Positions 1 to 9,918 of a stretch of 64,000 nucleotides of DNA are shown piece by piece. Location of the stretch: positions 124,001-188,000 of the forward strand of contig NZ_JAIVAH010000022.1 of assembly GCF_020171745.1 (NCBI RefSeq). The letters run 5' to 3'. The notes under the pieces were generated by a model. That model made no database searches, was not told the origin of the DNA, and saw only the letters and a list, made by a program, of their open reading frames with translations. Source of the stretch: Prescottella equi (GTDB lineage: Bacteria > Actinomycetota > Actinomycetes > Mycobacteriales > Mycobacteriaceae). Numbering within the stretch: the stretch's first letter is position 1; each line of letters opens with the position of its first letter. The translations under genes and the position numbers were made by a program.

Positions 1-746
1 TGATCCTCGCGGGTCTGACCGAGGTCCTCGGCGACCCGGTCGCCGCGCTCGACACGGTTGCCCGGCTGCTCCAGGTGGAGGGGCGGGTGTTGCCGATGTC
101 GACGCAGGCCCTGCAGATCGAGGCGGACGTCGTGGGTCTGGAGACGGATCCGCGGGTCAGCCGCTGCATTCGCGGACAGGTGGCGGTGGCCACCACGCCG
201 GGCAAGGTGCGCCGCGTACGACTGCTGCCGACCGACCCGCCGGCCTGCCCCGACGCGCTCGCCGCTCTCGAGACCGCCGACCTCGCTGTTCTCGGACCCG
301 GATCCTGGTTCTCGAGCGTCATCCCACACGTGCTGGTCCCCGAACTGCTCGACGGACTGCTGCGCACTCCGGCGCGGAAGGTGCTGATCCTCAACCTCGC
401 GCCGGAGCCTGGGGAGACCGCCGGATTCTCCGCCGAGCGTCATCTCCACGTACTGTGCCAACACGCGCCCGAGTTCCGCGTCGACCACGTCGTCGTCGAT
501 TCGGCATCGGTCCCGGCGGGCCGCGAGCGTGACCACCTCTGCCGCGCCGCGACGCACCTGGGCGCCGAGGTGGTCTACGCGGACGTCGCCGAGGACGGCA
601 CCCACAAGCATCATGCGGGCAAGCTCGCGGATGTCCTCGCGAGCCTCGCGGTCCGGCAAGCGCCGGCCGGGTCGGCAACCGGGCACGACATCGAGCGAGC
701 CACCGAACGGACAATCGGGGGAAGGGAGAGCGCCTCGTGGCGATGA
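1..746 (+). CDS. yvcK: YvcK/CofD-like gluconeogenesis factor, 5'-truncated by window edge
   Basis: Only the last 247 codons are present; the reading frame is already open at base 3 and the start lies outside the window. The family (YvcK, CofD-like Rossmann fold) binds UDP-sugars and is linked to carbon-source use and envelope integrity. Visible family features are a GPGSWFSS turn followed by the hydrophobic [14 protein letters not shown] helix and the [11 protein letters not shown] strand-loop. Its stop lies inside the next gene: the whiA GTG starts at 737, giving a 10-base overlap, so the two are translationally coupled. The rapZ-yvcK-whiA order is typical of Gram-positive bacteria, which makes the call secure despite the truncation. 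The last 25 residues are low in conserved character. Confidence 0.93.
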   Translation, partial: ILAGLTEVLGDPVAALDTVARLLQVEGRVLPMSTQALQIEADVVGLETDPRVSRCIRGQVAVATTPGKVRRVRLLPTDPPACPDALAALETADLAVLGPGSWFSSVIPHVLVPELLDGLLRTPARKVLILNLAPEPGETAGFSAERHLHVLCQHAPEFRVDHVVVDSASVPAGRERDHLCRAATHLGAEVVYADVAEDGTHKHHAGKLADVLASLAVRQAPAGSATGHDIERATERTIGGRESASWR

Positions 747-1720
747 CAGCCGAGGTCAAGGACGAGCTCAGCAGGCTCGCGATCACGCAGGTCAGCTGCC
801 GCAAGGCGGAGGTGTCGGCACTGCTCCGGTTCGCGGGCGGGCTGCACATCGTGGGTGGCCGGGTCGTGGTGGAGGCCGAGGTGGATCTCGGCTCGACCGC
901 CCGGCGACTGCGCGGCGAGATCCTCGACCTGTACGGATACCAGTCGGACGTGCACGTGCTCAGCGCCGGTGGTCTGCGGAAGAGCTCGCGCTACGTCGTC
1001 CGTGTCGCGAAGGACGGCGAGGCGCTGGCGCGCCGGACCGGCCTGCTCGACATGCGTGGTCGTCCGGTGCGCGGGCTGCCGGCCCAGGTGGTCGGGGGCA
1101 GCGTCGGCGACGCCGAGGCGGCGTGGCGCGGGGCCTTCCTGGCACACGGTTCGCTCACCGAACCGGGCCGCTCGTCGGCGCTCGAGATCAGCTGCCCCGG
1201 TCCGGAGGCCGCACTGGCCCTGGTCGGCGCGGCCCGCCGGCTGGGCATCGCGGCCAAGGCCCGCGAGGTGCGGGGCACGGACCGGGTGGTGGTCCGCGAC
1301 GGCGAGGCGATCGGCGCCCTGCTCACCCGGATGGGTGCACAGGACACGCGACTGACGTGGGAGGAACGCCGCATGCGCCGCGAGGTGCGCGCGACGGCCA
1401 ACCGCCTGGCGAACTTCGACGACGCGAATCTGCGCCGGTCGGCGCGCGCGGCGGTCGCGGCGGCGGCCCGGGTGGAGCGGGCGCTCGAGATCCTCGGGGC
1501 CGACGTCCCCGACCACCTCGCGGCTGCGGGCACGCTGCGGGCCAAGCATCGGCAGGCTTCGCTCGAGGAACTCGGCCAGCTCGCCGACCCGCCGATGACC
1601 AAGGACGCGGTGGCGGGACGGATCCGCCGGCTGCTGTCGATGGCGGACCGCAAGGCGAAGGACCTCGGGCTCCCCGACACGGAGTCGGCGGTGACCCCCG
1701 AGTTGCTCGAAGAGGCCTGA
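737..1720 (+). CDS. whiA: WhiA, sporulation/cell-division transcription factor family
   Basis: A 327-residue protein of normal WhiA length. The family combines an N-terminal LAGLIDADG-homing-endonuclease-like fold without nuclease activity and a C-terminal helix-turn-helix; in Streptomyces it acts with WhiB on division genes, and it is present in non-sporulating actinobacteria too. The start GTG ([11 protein letters not shown]) is the conserved family N-terminus and is preceded by a purine-rich GGAAGGGAG at about 720-728. The C-terminal part (about residues 220-310) carries the [10 protein letters not shown] and [14 protein letters not shown] segments of the HTH half. It overlaps the end of yvcK by 10 bases. 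A short palindrome follows directly after the stop. Confidence 0.95.
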   Translation: MAMTAEVKDELSRLAITQVSCRKAEVSALLRFAGGLHIVGGRVVVEAEVDLGSTARRLRGEILDLYGYQSDVHVLSAGGLRKSSRYVVRVAKDGEALARRTGLLDMRGRPVRGLPAQVVGGSVGDAEAAWRGAFLAHGSLTEPGRSSALEISCPGPEAALALVGAARRLGIAAKAREVRGTDRVVVRDGEAIGALLTRMGAQDTRLTWEERRMRREVRATANRLANFDDANLRRSARAAVAAAARVERALEILGADVPDHLAAAGTLRAKHRQASLEELGQLADPPMTKDAVAGRIRRLLSMADRKAKDLGLPDTESAVTPELLEEA

Positions 1721-1722
1721 CG

Positions 1723-1738
1723 GCGACCGAACGGTCGC
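1723..1738. repeat. 16-bp palindrome after whiA
   Basis: Seven-base arms (gcgaccg / cggtcgc) with a two-base centre begin two bases after the whiA stop. There is no T-tract, so it is a poor intrinsic terminator; it could slow transcription or be an operator for the gap promoter region that follows (1739-1951). No function is shown by the sequence alone. Confidence 0.3.
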
Positions 1739-1774
1739 ATCGACGTCTCGTCCCACCCTTCAGCGGCGACCTGA

Positions 1775-2971
<1,197 letters not shown>

Positions 2972-2975
2972 CGCC

Positions 2976-4187
2976 GTGGCTGTCAAGACTCTGAAGGACC
3001 TGCTGGACGAGGGTGTCGAGGGCCGTACCGTGCTGGTGCGCTCCGACCTCAACGTTCCGCTGGACAACGGAACCATCACCGACCCGGGCCGCATCATCGC
3101 GTCCGCGCCGACCATCTCGGCGCTGGCCGAGGCGGGCGCCAAGGTCATCGTGATGGCGCACCTCGGTCGCCCCAAGGGCGAATTCGATGCCGCGCTGTCG
3201 CTCGCGCCGGTCGCCGCGAAGCTCGGTGAGGTGCTGGGCCGCAACGTCCAGCTCGCCGGTGACGTCGTCGGCCAGGACGCGCTCGCGCGTTCCGAGGGCC
3301 TGACGGACGGCGATGTCCTGCTGCTGGAGAACATCCGCTTCGATCCGCGTGAGACCAGCAAGGACGATGCCGAGCGCGAGGCACTCGCCAAGGCGCTCGT
3401 CGACCTGGTCGACGGTGAGGGCGCGTTCGTCTCCGACGGCTTCGGTGTCGTGCACCGCAAGCAGGCGTCGGTCTACGACATCGCCAAGCTGCTCCCGCAC
3501 TACGCGGGCAACCTGGTCGCGGCCGAGGTCGAGGTCCTGCAGAAGCTGACGCAGGACTCCGAGCGCCCGTACGCGGTCGTGCTCGGCGGTTCCAAGGTGT
3601 CGGACAAGCTCGCCGTGATCGAGGCGTTGGCCCCCAAGGTCGACACCCTCGTCATCGGTGGTGGCATGTACTACACCTTCCTTGCGGCACAGGGCATCTC
3701 GGTCGGCAACTCGCTGTGCCAGGAAGAGATGATCGGCACCTGCAAGGAGCTGCTCGAGCGGTACGCGGACGTCATCCACATCCCGCAGGACGTGGTGATC
3801 GCCGACTCGTTCTCGGCGGACGCCGAGTCGAAGACGGTCTCCGTGATGGAGATTCCGGACGGCTGGATGGGCCTGGACATCGGACCGCAGTCGGTGGAGC
3901 GCTTCGCGGCGATCCTCTCGGGTGCCAAGACGGTGTTCTGGAACGGTCCGATGGGCGTGTTCGAGTTCGCGAAGTTCGCGGCGGGCACCAAGGGTGTCGC
4001 CGAGGCGATCATCGAGGCCACCGGCAAGGGCGCGTTCAGCGTCGTCGGCGGCGGCGATTCCGCGGCGGCCGTGCGTCAGCTCGGTCTGCCCGAGGACGGC
4101 TTCTCGCACATCTCCACCGGTGGTGGCGCCTCCCTCGAATACCTCGAGGGCAAGACGCTTCCCGGCATCGCGGCGCTGGAGGACTGA
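2976..4187 (+). CDS. pgk: Phosphoglycerate kinase
   Basis: Phosphoglycerate kinase (403 residues) transfers the acyl phosphate of 1,3-bisphosphoglycerate to ADP. Family signatures are visible: the N-terminal [11 protein letters not shown] substrate-binding segment, the MAHLGRPKG loop, LLENIRF, and the C-terminal nucleotide-binding [10 protein letters not shown] and [10 protein letters not shown] segments. The [10 protein letters not shown] variant of the loop is the usual actinobacterial one. Start is GTG, four bases after the gap stop, so translation is coupled. The stop is followed three bases later by the tpiA ATG. Confidence 0.97.
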   Translation: MAVKTLKDLLDEGVEGRTVLVRSDLNVPLDNGTITDPGRIIASAPTISALAEAGAKVIVMAHLGRPKGEFDAALSLAPVAAKLGEVLGRNVQLAGDVVGQDALARSEGLTDGDVLLLENIRFDPRETSKDDAEREALAKALVDLVDGEGAFVSDGFGVVHRKQASVYDIAKLLPHYAGNLVAAEVEVLQKLTQDSERPYAVVLGGSKVSDKLAVIEALAPKVDTLVIGGGMYYTFLAAQGISVGNSLCQEEMIGTCKELLERYADVIHIPQDVVIADSFSADAESKTVSVMEIPDGWMGLDIGPQSVERFAAILSGAKTVFWNGPMGVFEFAKFAAGTKGVAEAIIEATGKGAFSVVGGGDSAAAVRQLGLPEDGFSHISTGGGASLEYLEGKTLPGIAALED

Positions 4188-4190
4188 GGC

Positions 4191-4976
4191 ATGGCACGTA
4201 AGCCTTTGATCGCCGGCAACTGGAAGATGAACCTCAATCACCTCGAGGCCATCGCTCTGGTGCAGAAGATCGCGTTCTCGCTGCCCGCGAAGTACTTCGA
4301 GAAGGTCGACGTGACGGTGATCCCGCCGTTCACCGACATCCGGACCGTGCAGACGCTGGTCGAGGGCGACAAGCTCCTGCTCACCTACGGTGCGCAGGAT
4401 GTCTCCGCCCACGAGTCGGGCGCCTACACCGGCGAGATCAGCGGCTCGATGCTGGCCAAGCTGGGCTGCACGTTCGTCGTGGTCGGTCACTCCGAGCGGC
4501 GCACGCTGCACGGTGAGTCCGACGAGGCGGTCCTCGCGAAGACCAAGGCGGCGCTGGCGAACGGGCTCACCCCGATCGTCTGCATCGGTGAGGGTCTGAA
4601 CATCCGCGAGGCCGGCGAGCACGTGGCGTACAACGTCGCGCAGCTGAAGGGTTCGCTCGCGGGTCTGTCGGCGGACGAGATCGCCAAGATCGTCGTCGCA
4701 TACGAGCCCGTGTGGGCCATCGGCACCGGCAAGGTTGCCTCGGCCGCCGACGCACAGGAAGTCTGCAAGGCGGTGCGCGACACGCTCGCCGAGCTGGCCT
4801 CGCCCGAGATCGCGCAGGCCGTGCGGGTCCTCTACGGCGGATCGGTCAACGCCAAGAACGTCGGCGAGCTCATCGCCCAGCCCGACGTCGACGGCGGCCT
4901 CGTCGGCGGAGCCTCGCTCAAGGCGGACGAGTTCGCGACCCTGTCGGCCATCGCGGCCGGCGGACCGCTCCCGTGA
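4191..4976 (+). CDS. tpiA: Triosephosphate isomerase
   Basis: Cytoplasmic TIM-barrel enzyme of 261 residues interconverting dihydroxyacetone phosphate and glyceraldehyde 3-phosphate. All catalytic elements are present: AGNWKMN with the active-site lysine near residue 13, the GHSERR histidine loop around residue 100, and the [11 protein letters not shown] motif carrying the catalytic glutamate near residue 171, followed by the phosphate-binding [10 protein letters not shown]. It closes the gap-pgk-tpiA operon, with a strong hairpin terminator 20 bases after the stop. Confidence 0.97.
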   Translation: MARKPLIAGNWKMNLNHLEAIALVQKIAFSLPAKYFEKVDVTVIPPFTDIRTVQTLVEGDKLLLTYGAQDVSAHESGAYTGEISGSMLAKLGCTFVVVGHSERRTLHGESDEAVLAKTKAALANGLTPIVCIGEGLNIREAGEHVAYNVAQLKGSLAGLSADEIAKIVVAYEPVWAIGTGKVASAADAQEVCKAVRDTLAELASPEIAQAVRVLYGGSVNAKNVGELIAQPDVDGGLVGGASLKADEFATLSAIAAGGPLP

Positions 4977-4996
4977 TCGGGTAGCAACCGAACGAG

Positions 4997-5038
4997 CGCG
5001 GGGCGCGTGACCGGAATGGTCACGCGCCCCGCGTTTTT
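4997..5038 (+). terminator. Intrinsic terminator of gap-pgk-tpiA
   Basis: A perfect 16-bp GC-rich stem (4997-5012 with 5018-5033) around a five-base loop GGAAT is followed immediately by TTTTT at 5034-5038. This is a textbook rho-independent terminator for the plus-strand glycolytic operon. The flanking gene is on the minus strand and ends at 5066, so the hairpin may also limit read-through from that side, although only the plus side has a T-tract. Confidence 0.92.
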
Positions 5039-5065
5039 CGTCTCGACAGGCCTGCAGGATGCCGG

Positions 5066-5161
5066 TCAGTTTCGCCAGAGGATTCGGTACAGAGCGTAGA
5101 GGCCGAACCAGCCGATGGCGGCGCACGCCGAGACGAAGAGGATGTCGAAGAACAGAACCAC
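5066..5161 (-). CDS. Predicted 31-residue single-pass membrane protein
   Basis: A short minus-strand frame starting GTG at 5161 and stopping TGA at 5066. It has a good ribosome site, AAAGGA at 5174-5169, seven bases ahead of the start. The product begins VVLFFDILFVSACAAIGWFG and continues LYALYRILWRN: one hydrophobic helix with a positively charged C-terminus, the usual form of a small inner-membrane protein. It lies 47 bases downstream of the FAD oxidoreductase on the same strand and is likely co-transcribed. A membrane anchor or partner for that enzyme is a reasonable guess but nothing in the sequence proves it. Too short for family assignment by eye. Confidence 0.55.
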   Translation of the reverse strand: MVLFFDILFVSACAAIGWFGLYALYRILWRN

Positions 5162-5208
5162 GTGAATGTCCTTTCACGGTTTGGGATCCGGCCGGGAGTT
5201 CGTCGGCT

Positions 5209-6327
5209 TCACGACCACGTGAGCGTCACCGGTCGCCGCGGGTTCACTCCCCAGTTCAGGGTGTACGAGCAGACCCGTTCCTTGACCAGCGCTCCGACGC
5301 GGCCCCCGACCACGGTGCCGCGGGGATTGTCGTGGGAGTCCGTGCGCTGGACGACGCCCGACCGGCGTCCCAGACTGATCGCCAGGCCGACGAACCGGGC
5401 CTCGACCTTCTCGGGCGTCCGGCCATTCATCCGGCGCAGCAGGGTGTCGGCGGCGTGGGCGCCGAGCGGGACGGCGGCCTGGCAGCTCATTCGCAGGGGC
5501 CGACCCTCGATCGAGACAGCGTCCCCGGCTCCGACGATGTTCGGCCAGGACGGGCAGGTCAACGTGTCGTCCACCAGGAGTCGTCCGGCTTCGTCGGTCG
5601 GTAGTCCGCTTCGACGGGCCAGGTCGGGCACCGCCGATGCCGCCGCGGTGACGGTGCATTCGCTCGGAATCGTTCGGCCGTCGGCGAGTTCGATGCCGCG
5701 CTCGCCGATCCGCGTCACCCGGGCGCCTTCGACGATGTCGACGGCGAGCGCCGTGAGTGTGCGACGGATTCGCGTGCGCGCCCTGTCGTGGAGTCCTTCC
5801 GCGATCGGCCCGCTCGAGACGACGGTGACGGAGAGTTCCGGTCGCTGCTCTGCGATCTCGGCTGCGGTCTCGATGCCGGTCAGTCCACCGCCGATCACCA
5901 CGACCGGTGCGTCCTCCACCAGCGCGGCCAGTCGTTGTCGAAGTGCAAGTGCCGACTCGTATTCCGCGATCGCGAACGCGTACTCGCGAGCTCCGTCGAG
6001 CTCGTCGAGTCCGCCGGTGCTGCCGACCGCGTAGACCAGGTGGTCGTAGGGGAGGCCATCGCCCGCGGCGAGTCGTATCTCCTGCTGCGAGGGGTCGATC
6101 GATGTGATGCTGTCGACGATCAGCCGTGCGCGATCGGGGAGTGCGGCCGCCAGCGGCATCGCCGCCGCATGGTTGCCTACCGCGAGTTGGTGCAGACGGA
6201 TGCGTTCGACGAAGTCGGAGCGCGGATTCACCACGGTGACCTGAAGATCCGGGTTCTTCGACAGCAGCCGCTTCGCAGCCACCGCCCCGGCATACCCCGC
6301 CCCCGCCACCACTACCTGTGTATTCAC
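5209..6327 (-). CDS. FAD-dependent pyridine-nucleotide oxidoreductase (NDH-2/AIF-like)
   Basis: A 372-residue flavoprotein with the two-dinucleotide-fold layout of the Pyr_redox_2 family. The N-terminus VVVAGAGYAGAVAAKRLL is the FAD GxGxxG motif; a second VVIGGGLTGIETAAEIAE motif near residue 150 binds NAD(P)H; NIVGAGDAV near residue 275 is the typical C-terminal FAD ribityl-contact motif. The family includes type II NADH dehydrogenases and related quinone reductases; substrate is unknown here. Start chosen at GTG 6327 because the extra N-terminal residues of a longer frame (to 6417) are not family-like and would run into the LysR promoter. It lacks an obvious C-terminal membrane helix; a 31-residue membrane peptide gene follows 47 bases downstream. 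Divergent from a LysR gene that probably controls it. Confidence 0.8.
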   Translation of the reverse strand: MNTQVVVAGAGYAGAVAAKRLLSKNPDLQVTVVNPRSDFVERIRLHQLAVGNHAAAMPLAAALPDRARLIVDSITSIDPSQQEIRLAAGDGLPYDHLVYAVGSTGGLDELDGAREYAFAIAEYESALALRQRLAALVEDAPVVVIGGGLTGIETAAEIAEQRPELSVTVVSSGPIAEGLHDRARTRIRRTLTALAVDIVEGARVTRIGERGIELADGRTIPSECTVTAAASAVPDLARRSGLPTDEAGRLLVDDTLTCPSWPNIVGAGDAVSIEGRPLRMSCQAAVPLGAHAADTLLRRMNGRTPEKVEARFVGLAISLGRRSGVVQRTDSHDNPRGTVVGGRVGALVKERVCSYTLNWGVNPRRPVTLTWS

Positions 6328-6431
6328 TGCCTCGGCCCCTTCCCGAACTGTTCCGGTATCCCTGTGCTCGCCGACGCTAGACCCGCCCTGTTGATAACTC
6401 CAATGCATTCGAATCATCGACCTGATGCGTC

Positions 6432-6443
6432 TAGGCTATTGCG
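6432..6443 (+). promoter_or_regulatory. Leaderless -10 box of the LysR gene, within the divergent intergenic region
   Basis: TAGGCT at 6432-6437 lies at -12 to -7 from the GTG start at 6444, predicting transcription start at or next to the start codon. The 116-base divergent region (6328-6443) also contains ATCA-N6-TGAT at about 6415-6428, a possible LysR-type inverted repeat; that part is weak. Confidence 0.45.
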
Positions 6444-7355
6444 GTGACGTTGGATCAACTCGCCTGTTTCGTTGCGGTCGCGCGGGTCGGGCATTTCACC
6501 CGGGCGGCAGACGAGGTCGGCGTCGCGCAGCCGTCGCTGAGCCGCCAGATCGCCGCGCTCGAGAAGGACCTCGGTGTGCGACTGTTCGACCGTGGGGCGG
6601 GATCCGTCGCGCTGTCCGTGGCCGGCGAGGTGCTTCTGCCGGTCGCGACGCGGATGCTCGAGGACCGAGAGGCTGCATATCGGCAGATTGACGAACTCGT
6701 GCGCGTCGCCAAGGGCCGGCTTCGCCTCGGGGCGACTCCCAGTCTGTGCATCAGTCTCGTCGCCGATGTCCTCGCGCGATATCGCGTCGCGTATCCGGGC
6801 GTCGAGCTGCATGTCACCGAGGCCGGATCCCGCTCTCTGACAAGCAAACTCGAGCAGGGTGAGCTGGACCTGGCGCTGGTGGTGGCCGAACGCGCCCGGG
6901 ACCACCCAGGCCTGGTCCTCGCGCCGCTCCTGCAGGAGGAGTTGGTGATCGTGTCCTCGGCCGCTCTGCCGCCCCCGACCGACGGTGGAACGATCACGCT
7001 CGAGGAACTCGCGGCGCAGGAGTTCGTGGCCTGCCACGAGACCTACGACCTCCGAACGGCCCTCGACGAGGCGTTCGCGGCGGCCGGGCTGCGGTCGAGC
7101 ATGGTGGTGCAGGGCGCCGAACTCGACGCGGTCCTCCGGTTCGTGGCTCGCGGGATAGGGGTGAGTATCGCGCCCTCGATGGCCGCGCTCCACTATCCGG
7201 GGCTGCGCATCACGCACCTGCAATCACCTCGGCTGACGCGCACCGTCAGCCTCGCCCGGCGCGCGAACCTGGCGCCGAGTCACGCGGCGGCGGCGTTTCA
7301 CGCTCTGCTCGAGGACGTCGTTGCGGAGACGGCCGTGCGAGCGCGGGCCACGTGA
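6444..7355 (+). CDS. LysR-family transcriptional regulator
   Basis: 303 residues, the usual LysR length. The N-terminal winged helix (residues 1-60) reads LACFVAVARVGHFTRAADEV then VAQPSLSRQIAALEKDLGVRLFDR, the classic LysR HTH. The remainder is a periplasmic-binding-protein-like effector domain starting around residue 90 (GRLRLGATPSL). It is divergently transcribed from the FAD oxidoreductase gene, the standard arrangement for a LysR regulator and its target; the effector is not predictable. The GTG start is supported by the -10 hexamer at exactly -12 to -7, implying a leaderless message. Confidence 0.9.
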   Translation: MTLDQLACFVAVARVGHFTRAADEVGVAQPSLSRQIAALEKDLGVRLFDRGAGSVALSVAGEVLLPVATRMLEDREAAYRQIDELVRVAKGRLRLGATPSLCISLVADVLARYRVAYPGVELHVTEAGSRSLTSKLEQGELDLALVVAERARDHPGLVLAPLLQEELVIVSSAALPPPTDGGTITLEELAAQEFVACHETYDLRTALDEAFAAAGLRSSMVVQGAELDAVLRFVARGIGVSIAPSMAALHYPGLRITHLQSPRLTRTVSLARRANLAPSHAAAAFHALLEDVVAETAVRARAT

Positions 7356-7376
7356 CCGAATGGGCCACGTGGCCCG
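7344..7376. terminator. Hairpin between convergent LysR and phosphatase genes
   Basis: Ten-base arms cgggccacgt (7344-7353) and acgtggcccg (7367-7376) pair perfectly around a 13-base loop. The left arm overlaps the last codons of the LysR gene and the pair lies between two convergent genes (7355 and 7396). T-richness on either side is weak (AGTTCTT on the plus side), so it is a plausible but not strong bidirectional terminator. Confidence 0.5.
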
Positions 7377-7395
7377 AGTTCTTCGTCGTGCAGGC

Positions 7396-8310
7396 TCAGG
7401 CGAGGAGCTTGAGGCGGAGCTTCGTGATGGTGTCGAACGACAGTCCGAGCCCGTCGACGAGGTACCGATCGAACGAACCGTAGATGCGTTCGAGTTCGTC
7501 GAACGACGCCTCGAGATAGCTGGCGTCGACCCCGATGAGCTGTCGGTAGATCTCCGCGGCCTCCGCGCCCTTGTAGAGGGTGATCTGCTCGAGGGTCGCC
7601 CGGATCGTGTCGGCCGAATACTCGTTCGAGAGCAGATAGTCCGCCAGGATCGTCTCCCGCGGCACCCCGGCGATCCCGAGCAGCAGGGCGGTGGCCCATC
7701 CGGTGCGGTCCTTGCCGGCGGTGCAGTGGAATACCTGCGGCCCGGCGGTTTTCGCGAGCTCGGTCAGCAGTTGGGCGTAGCCACGGCGCGAGGTCTCGTC
7801 GGTGACGGTGTCGCGGTAGCCGTCCTGCACGTACGCGCGGGCCTCCTCGGGGCTGGTGAGGCCGGCGATGTCGCCGCTGGGATCGGCCGACATGACCTGG
7901 ATCTGCCTGTACCGGACACCGTCCGGGAGGACGTCGGGCTTCGCGGCGATCTCCTGGTCGGTGCGCAGGTCGTAGACCGCGGTCAGTCCCAGCGCCGTCA
8001 GGGTCGCGAGGTCGGCAGGGTTCGGGGTGAGCGCATTGGCCCGGTAGAACACGCCAGGGTTCACCGTCAATCCGCCGAATCCCGTATAGCCGGTCCCGGT
8101 TCCGGCGATGTCGCGGAAGTTGTTCACCGAACTCAGTCGGGGCGCCTCGATTCGCTCGGGTGCGGTGGATGCGGATTCGGACGAGCCGAAGCTGGCGAGC
8201 GAAGTGGCGTCCGCGACGGCCGGCCCCGCGAAGAGCAGGACGCCCGTCAGGGCGAATGTCGTCGTCGCGCGGACGCGCGGGAAACGCTTGTGGTGCACAG
8301 GGTTTGTCAC
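7396..8310 (-). CDS. Secreted tyrosine-phosphatase-family protein (first of a tandem pair)
   Basis: A 304-residue protein with an N-terminal signal peptide (basic start, hydrophobic 17-30, AVADA cleavage region near 31-35) and a tyrosine/serine phosphatase domain. The P-loop HCTAGKDRTG gives Cys196 and Arg202 of the CX5R signature, as in the PtpB/LipA-type phosphatases of actinobacteria; NNFRDIAG near residue 63 and YDLRTDQE near 113 are also family motifs. Start is GTG with GGAAGGA six bases upstream. The neighbouring gene 8456-9370 is a paralogue of identical length with the catalytic residues at identical positions, so this is a tandem duplication. Exported phosphatases of this type may act on host or surface phosphoproteins or phosphoinositides; substrate is unknown. 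Confidence 0.88.
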   Translation of the reverse strand: MTNPVHHKRFPRVRATTTFALTGVLLFAGPAVADATSLASFGSSESASTAPERIEAPRLSSVNNFRDIAGTGTGYTGFGGLTVNPGVFYRANALTPNPADLATLTALGLTAVYDLRTDQEIAAKPDVLPDGVRYRQIQVMSADPSGDIAGLTSPEEARAYVQDGYRDTVTDETSRRGYAQLLTELAKTAGPQVFHCTAGKDRTGWATALLLGIAGVPRETILADYLLSNEYSADTIRATLEQITLYKGAEAAEIYRQLIGVDASYLEASFDELERIYGSFDRYLVDGLGLSFDTITKLRLKLLA

Positions 8311-8455
8311 AGTGATTCCTTCCGCGATGGTGTGTGTTCCGTCGGGAAGGTAGCGCGCGCTCGAGTAGTTGATGTGATGCGTCTCACTCAGTGGTGGAGG
8401 GTGGCGCCGGGCGCGGGCGAATCCTGCTCGCGCCCAGCGCGGTTCACCGGTCGGT

Positions 8456-9370
8456 TCAGCCGAACAGCTTGATGCGCAGCTTGGCGAGCGTCACCGGCGA
8501 CAGGTCGAGGCCGGCACGCAGGTAGTTCTCCACCGTTCCGTACTTCGCGGCGAGTTCGTCGAGACCGGCCTGCAGGTAGCTGGCGTCGACGCCGAGGAGG
8601 GGTCGGTAGACGTCCGCTTTGGCCTGGCCCTGGCCGGCCTTGATGCCCTCGTAGGTGCGCTCCATCGAGGCGGCCGTGTACTCGTTGGTGAGCAGGTAGC
8701 TGCTCATGATGTCGTCGCTCGACACCCCGGCGAGGCTCTGCAGCAGCATCGAAGCCCAGCCGGTGCGGTCCTTGCCGGCCGTGCAGTGGAAAACCTGACG
8801 GCCGTCGGTGTTCGCGAGATCCGTCAGCAACTTCGCGAATCCCGCGCGTGCTTCGGGGTCGGAGACGAACGTGCGGTTCATCTCGCGCATGAAGCTCCGG
8901 GAGTCGTCGGGGGTCCGAATCTGGTCGACACCTGCCGCCAGGTCGCCCGACAGGATCGGGATGCGCACGTAGTCGGCGCCCGCGGGCAGGCGGTCCGCCT
9001 TCTGTGCCACCTCTTCGTCGGTGCGGACGTCGTAGACGGCGGTCAGCTTCAGCGATTCGAGCGTCGCCAGATCGGCGTCGTTCGGGGTGAGCGCATTGGC
9101 GCGGTAGAACACGCCGGTGCGCATGTGGCCGAACGGGGTCTTGTAGCCGGGGCCGGCGACGTCGCGGAAGTTGTCGACGGTCGCGAGCCGAGGCGTCTCG
9201 ACGCTCTCCGGGGCCGAGGACCCGAACGCTCCGAGCGTTCCGAAGGACGGCAGGTCGACCGAGCCGGCGGCGTTGGCCGCGGCGGTTCCGGCGAACAGGA
9301 ACGAGCCGGACACGGCGATTGCCACGGTGGCTCGGGTGGTACGGCGCAGAGCTGTGGAGCGGTGCGTCAT
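8456..9370 (-). CDS. Secreted tyrosine-phosphatase-family protein (second of a tandem pair)
   Basis: Also 304 residues from the ATG at 9370, which I prefer over the upstream frame (to 9421) because GAGGAAGG lies seven bases ahead of it and the signal peptide then starts normally (MTHRSTALRR, hydrophobic core to about residue 33, ANAAG cleavage region). The domain repeats the paralogue's motifs: DNFRDVAG, VFYRANALTP, YDVRTDEE and HCTAGKDRTG with Cys196 and Arg202. The 145-base gap between the two genes suggests each has its own promoter; both upstream regions contain an AGTGAGA core (minus strand) near 8388-8396 and 9444-9452, which may be a shared element. The function is likely extracytoplasmic dephosphorylation. 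Confidence 0.88.
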   Translation of the reverse strand: MTHRSTALRRTTRATVAIAVSGSFLFAGTAAANAAGSVDLPSFGTLGAFGSSAPESVETPRLATVDNFRDVAGPGYKTPFGHMRTGVFYRANALTPNDADLATLESLKLTAVYDVRTDEEVAQKADRLPAGADYVRIPILSGDLAAGVDQIRTPDDSRSFMREMNRTFVSDPEARAGFAKLLTDLANTDGRQVFHCTAGKDRTGWASMLLQSLAGVSSDDIMSSYLLTNEYTAASMERTYEGIKAGQGQAKADVYRPLLGVDASYLQAGLDELAAKYGTVENYLRAGLDLSPVTLAKLRIKLFG

Positions 9371-9507
9371 GGTGAGGCCTTCCTCGCAGGTGTGCTGACA
9401 GCTCGGAAGGTAGTGCGGCACGTTGTGCCACAGAAGTGGGGTCTCTCACTGGGCGGGAGGACTGTGTCGGCCACCACTGTCGGGGAGGTCAGTGCGTCAG
9501 GGCGACG

Positions 9508-9543
9508 AAAAGGCCCCGCGCACCTGATCGGGCGCGCGGGGCC
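9508..9543 (-). terminator. Intrinsic terminator of the small secreted-peptide gene
   Basis: Arms ggccccgcgc (9512-9521) and gcgcggggcc (9534-9543) form a perfect 10-bp stem with a 12-base loop. Read on the minus strand it ends in TTTTCG (complement of 9506-9511). It lies 21 bases after the stop of the 45-codon gene at 9564-9701. Confidence 0.8.
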
Positions 9544-9563
9544 GGATTCGCTGAGAGCGATCG

Positions 9564-9701
9564 CTAGTCGGTCGCATTCCAGCGAATCAGGCCCTGATTC
9601 TGCTCCGAGGTTGCGGTGGCGAGTGTGACGCCGCCGGCGACGGCGAGTGTTGTTGCGAGAGCGGTGACCAGACGTGCAGTGGAGCGAGTGTTCGACGACA
9701 T
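9564..9701 (-). CDS. Tiny secreted peptide precursor (45 residues)
   Basis: Minus-strand frame from ATG 9701 to TAG 9564, preceded by AAAGG at about 9713-9709. The product begins MSSNTRSTARLVTALATTLA and continues with VAGGVTLATA, a standard signal peptide with an A-T-A style cleavage site near residue 30, leaving a mature peptide of about 15 residues ending GLIRWNATD. It has its own terminator, so it is a genuine isolated transcription unit rather than a gene remnant by appearance. I do not recognise the family. It may be a secreted peptide, a signal, or the conserved head of a decayed secreted protein. Confidence 0.55.
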   Translation of the reverse strand: MSSNTRSTARLVTALATTLAVAGGVTLATATSEQNQGLIRWNATD

Positions 9702-9918
9702 TGGAGTACCTTTCCGATGCATTGTCACGCGTGGAGGTCCTGCAATCGTGATAACGGTTACAGAAGGTAAGAAGAACCAAACGTTCGATGCGTCCCTTTC
9801 GTCAGGAACAGCGCTTACGCCACATGGGGGTCGGTTCACGTTCGATTCGCCGGGTACCAGGTAAGCTGGGCGCGCTAGTGGCCGAATCCGTCGTGCGTGA
9901 AGGGCAGCGAATACCGAG

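Noticed and set aside
9752-9760. TAAC-G-GTTA palindrome upstream of secG / the small peptide gene
   Set aside because: Too short and not supported by a second copy; could be chance.
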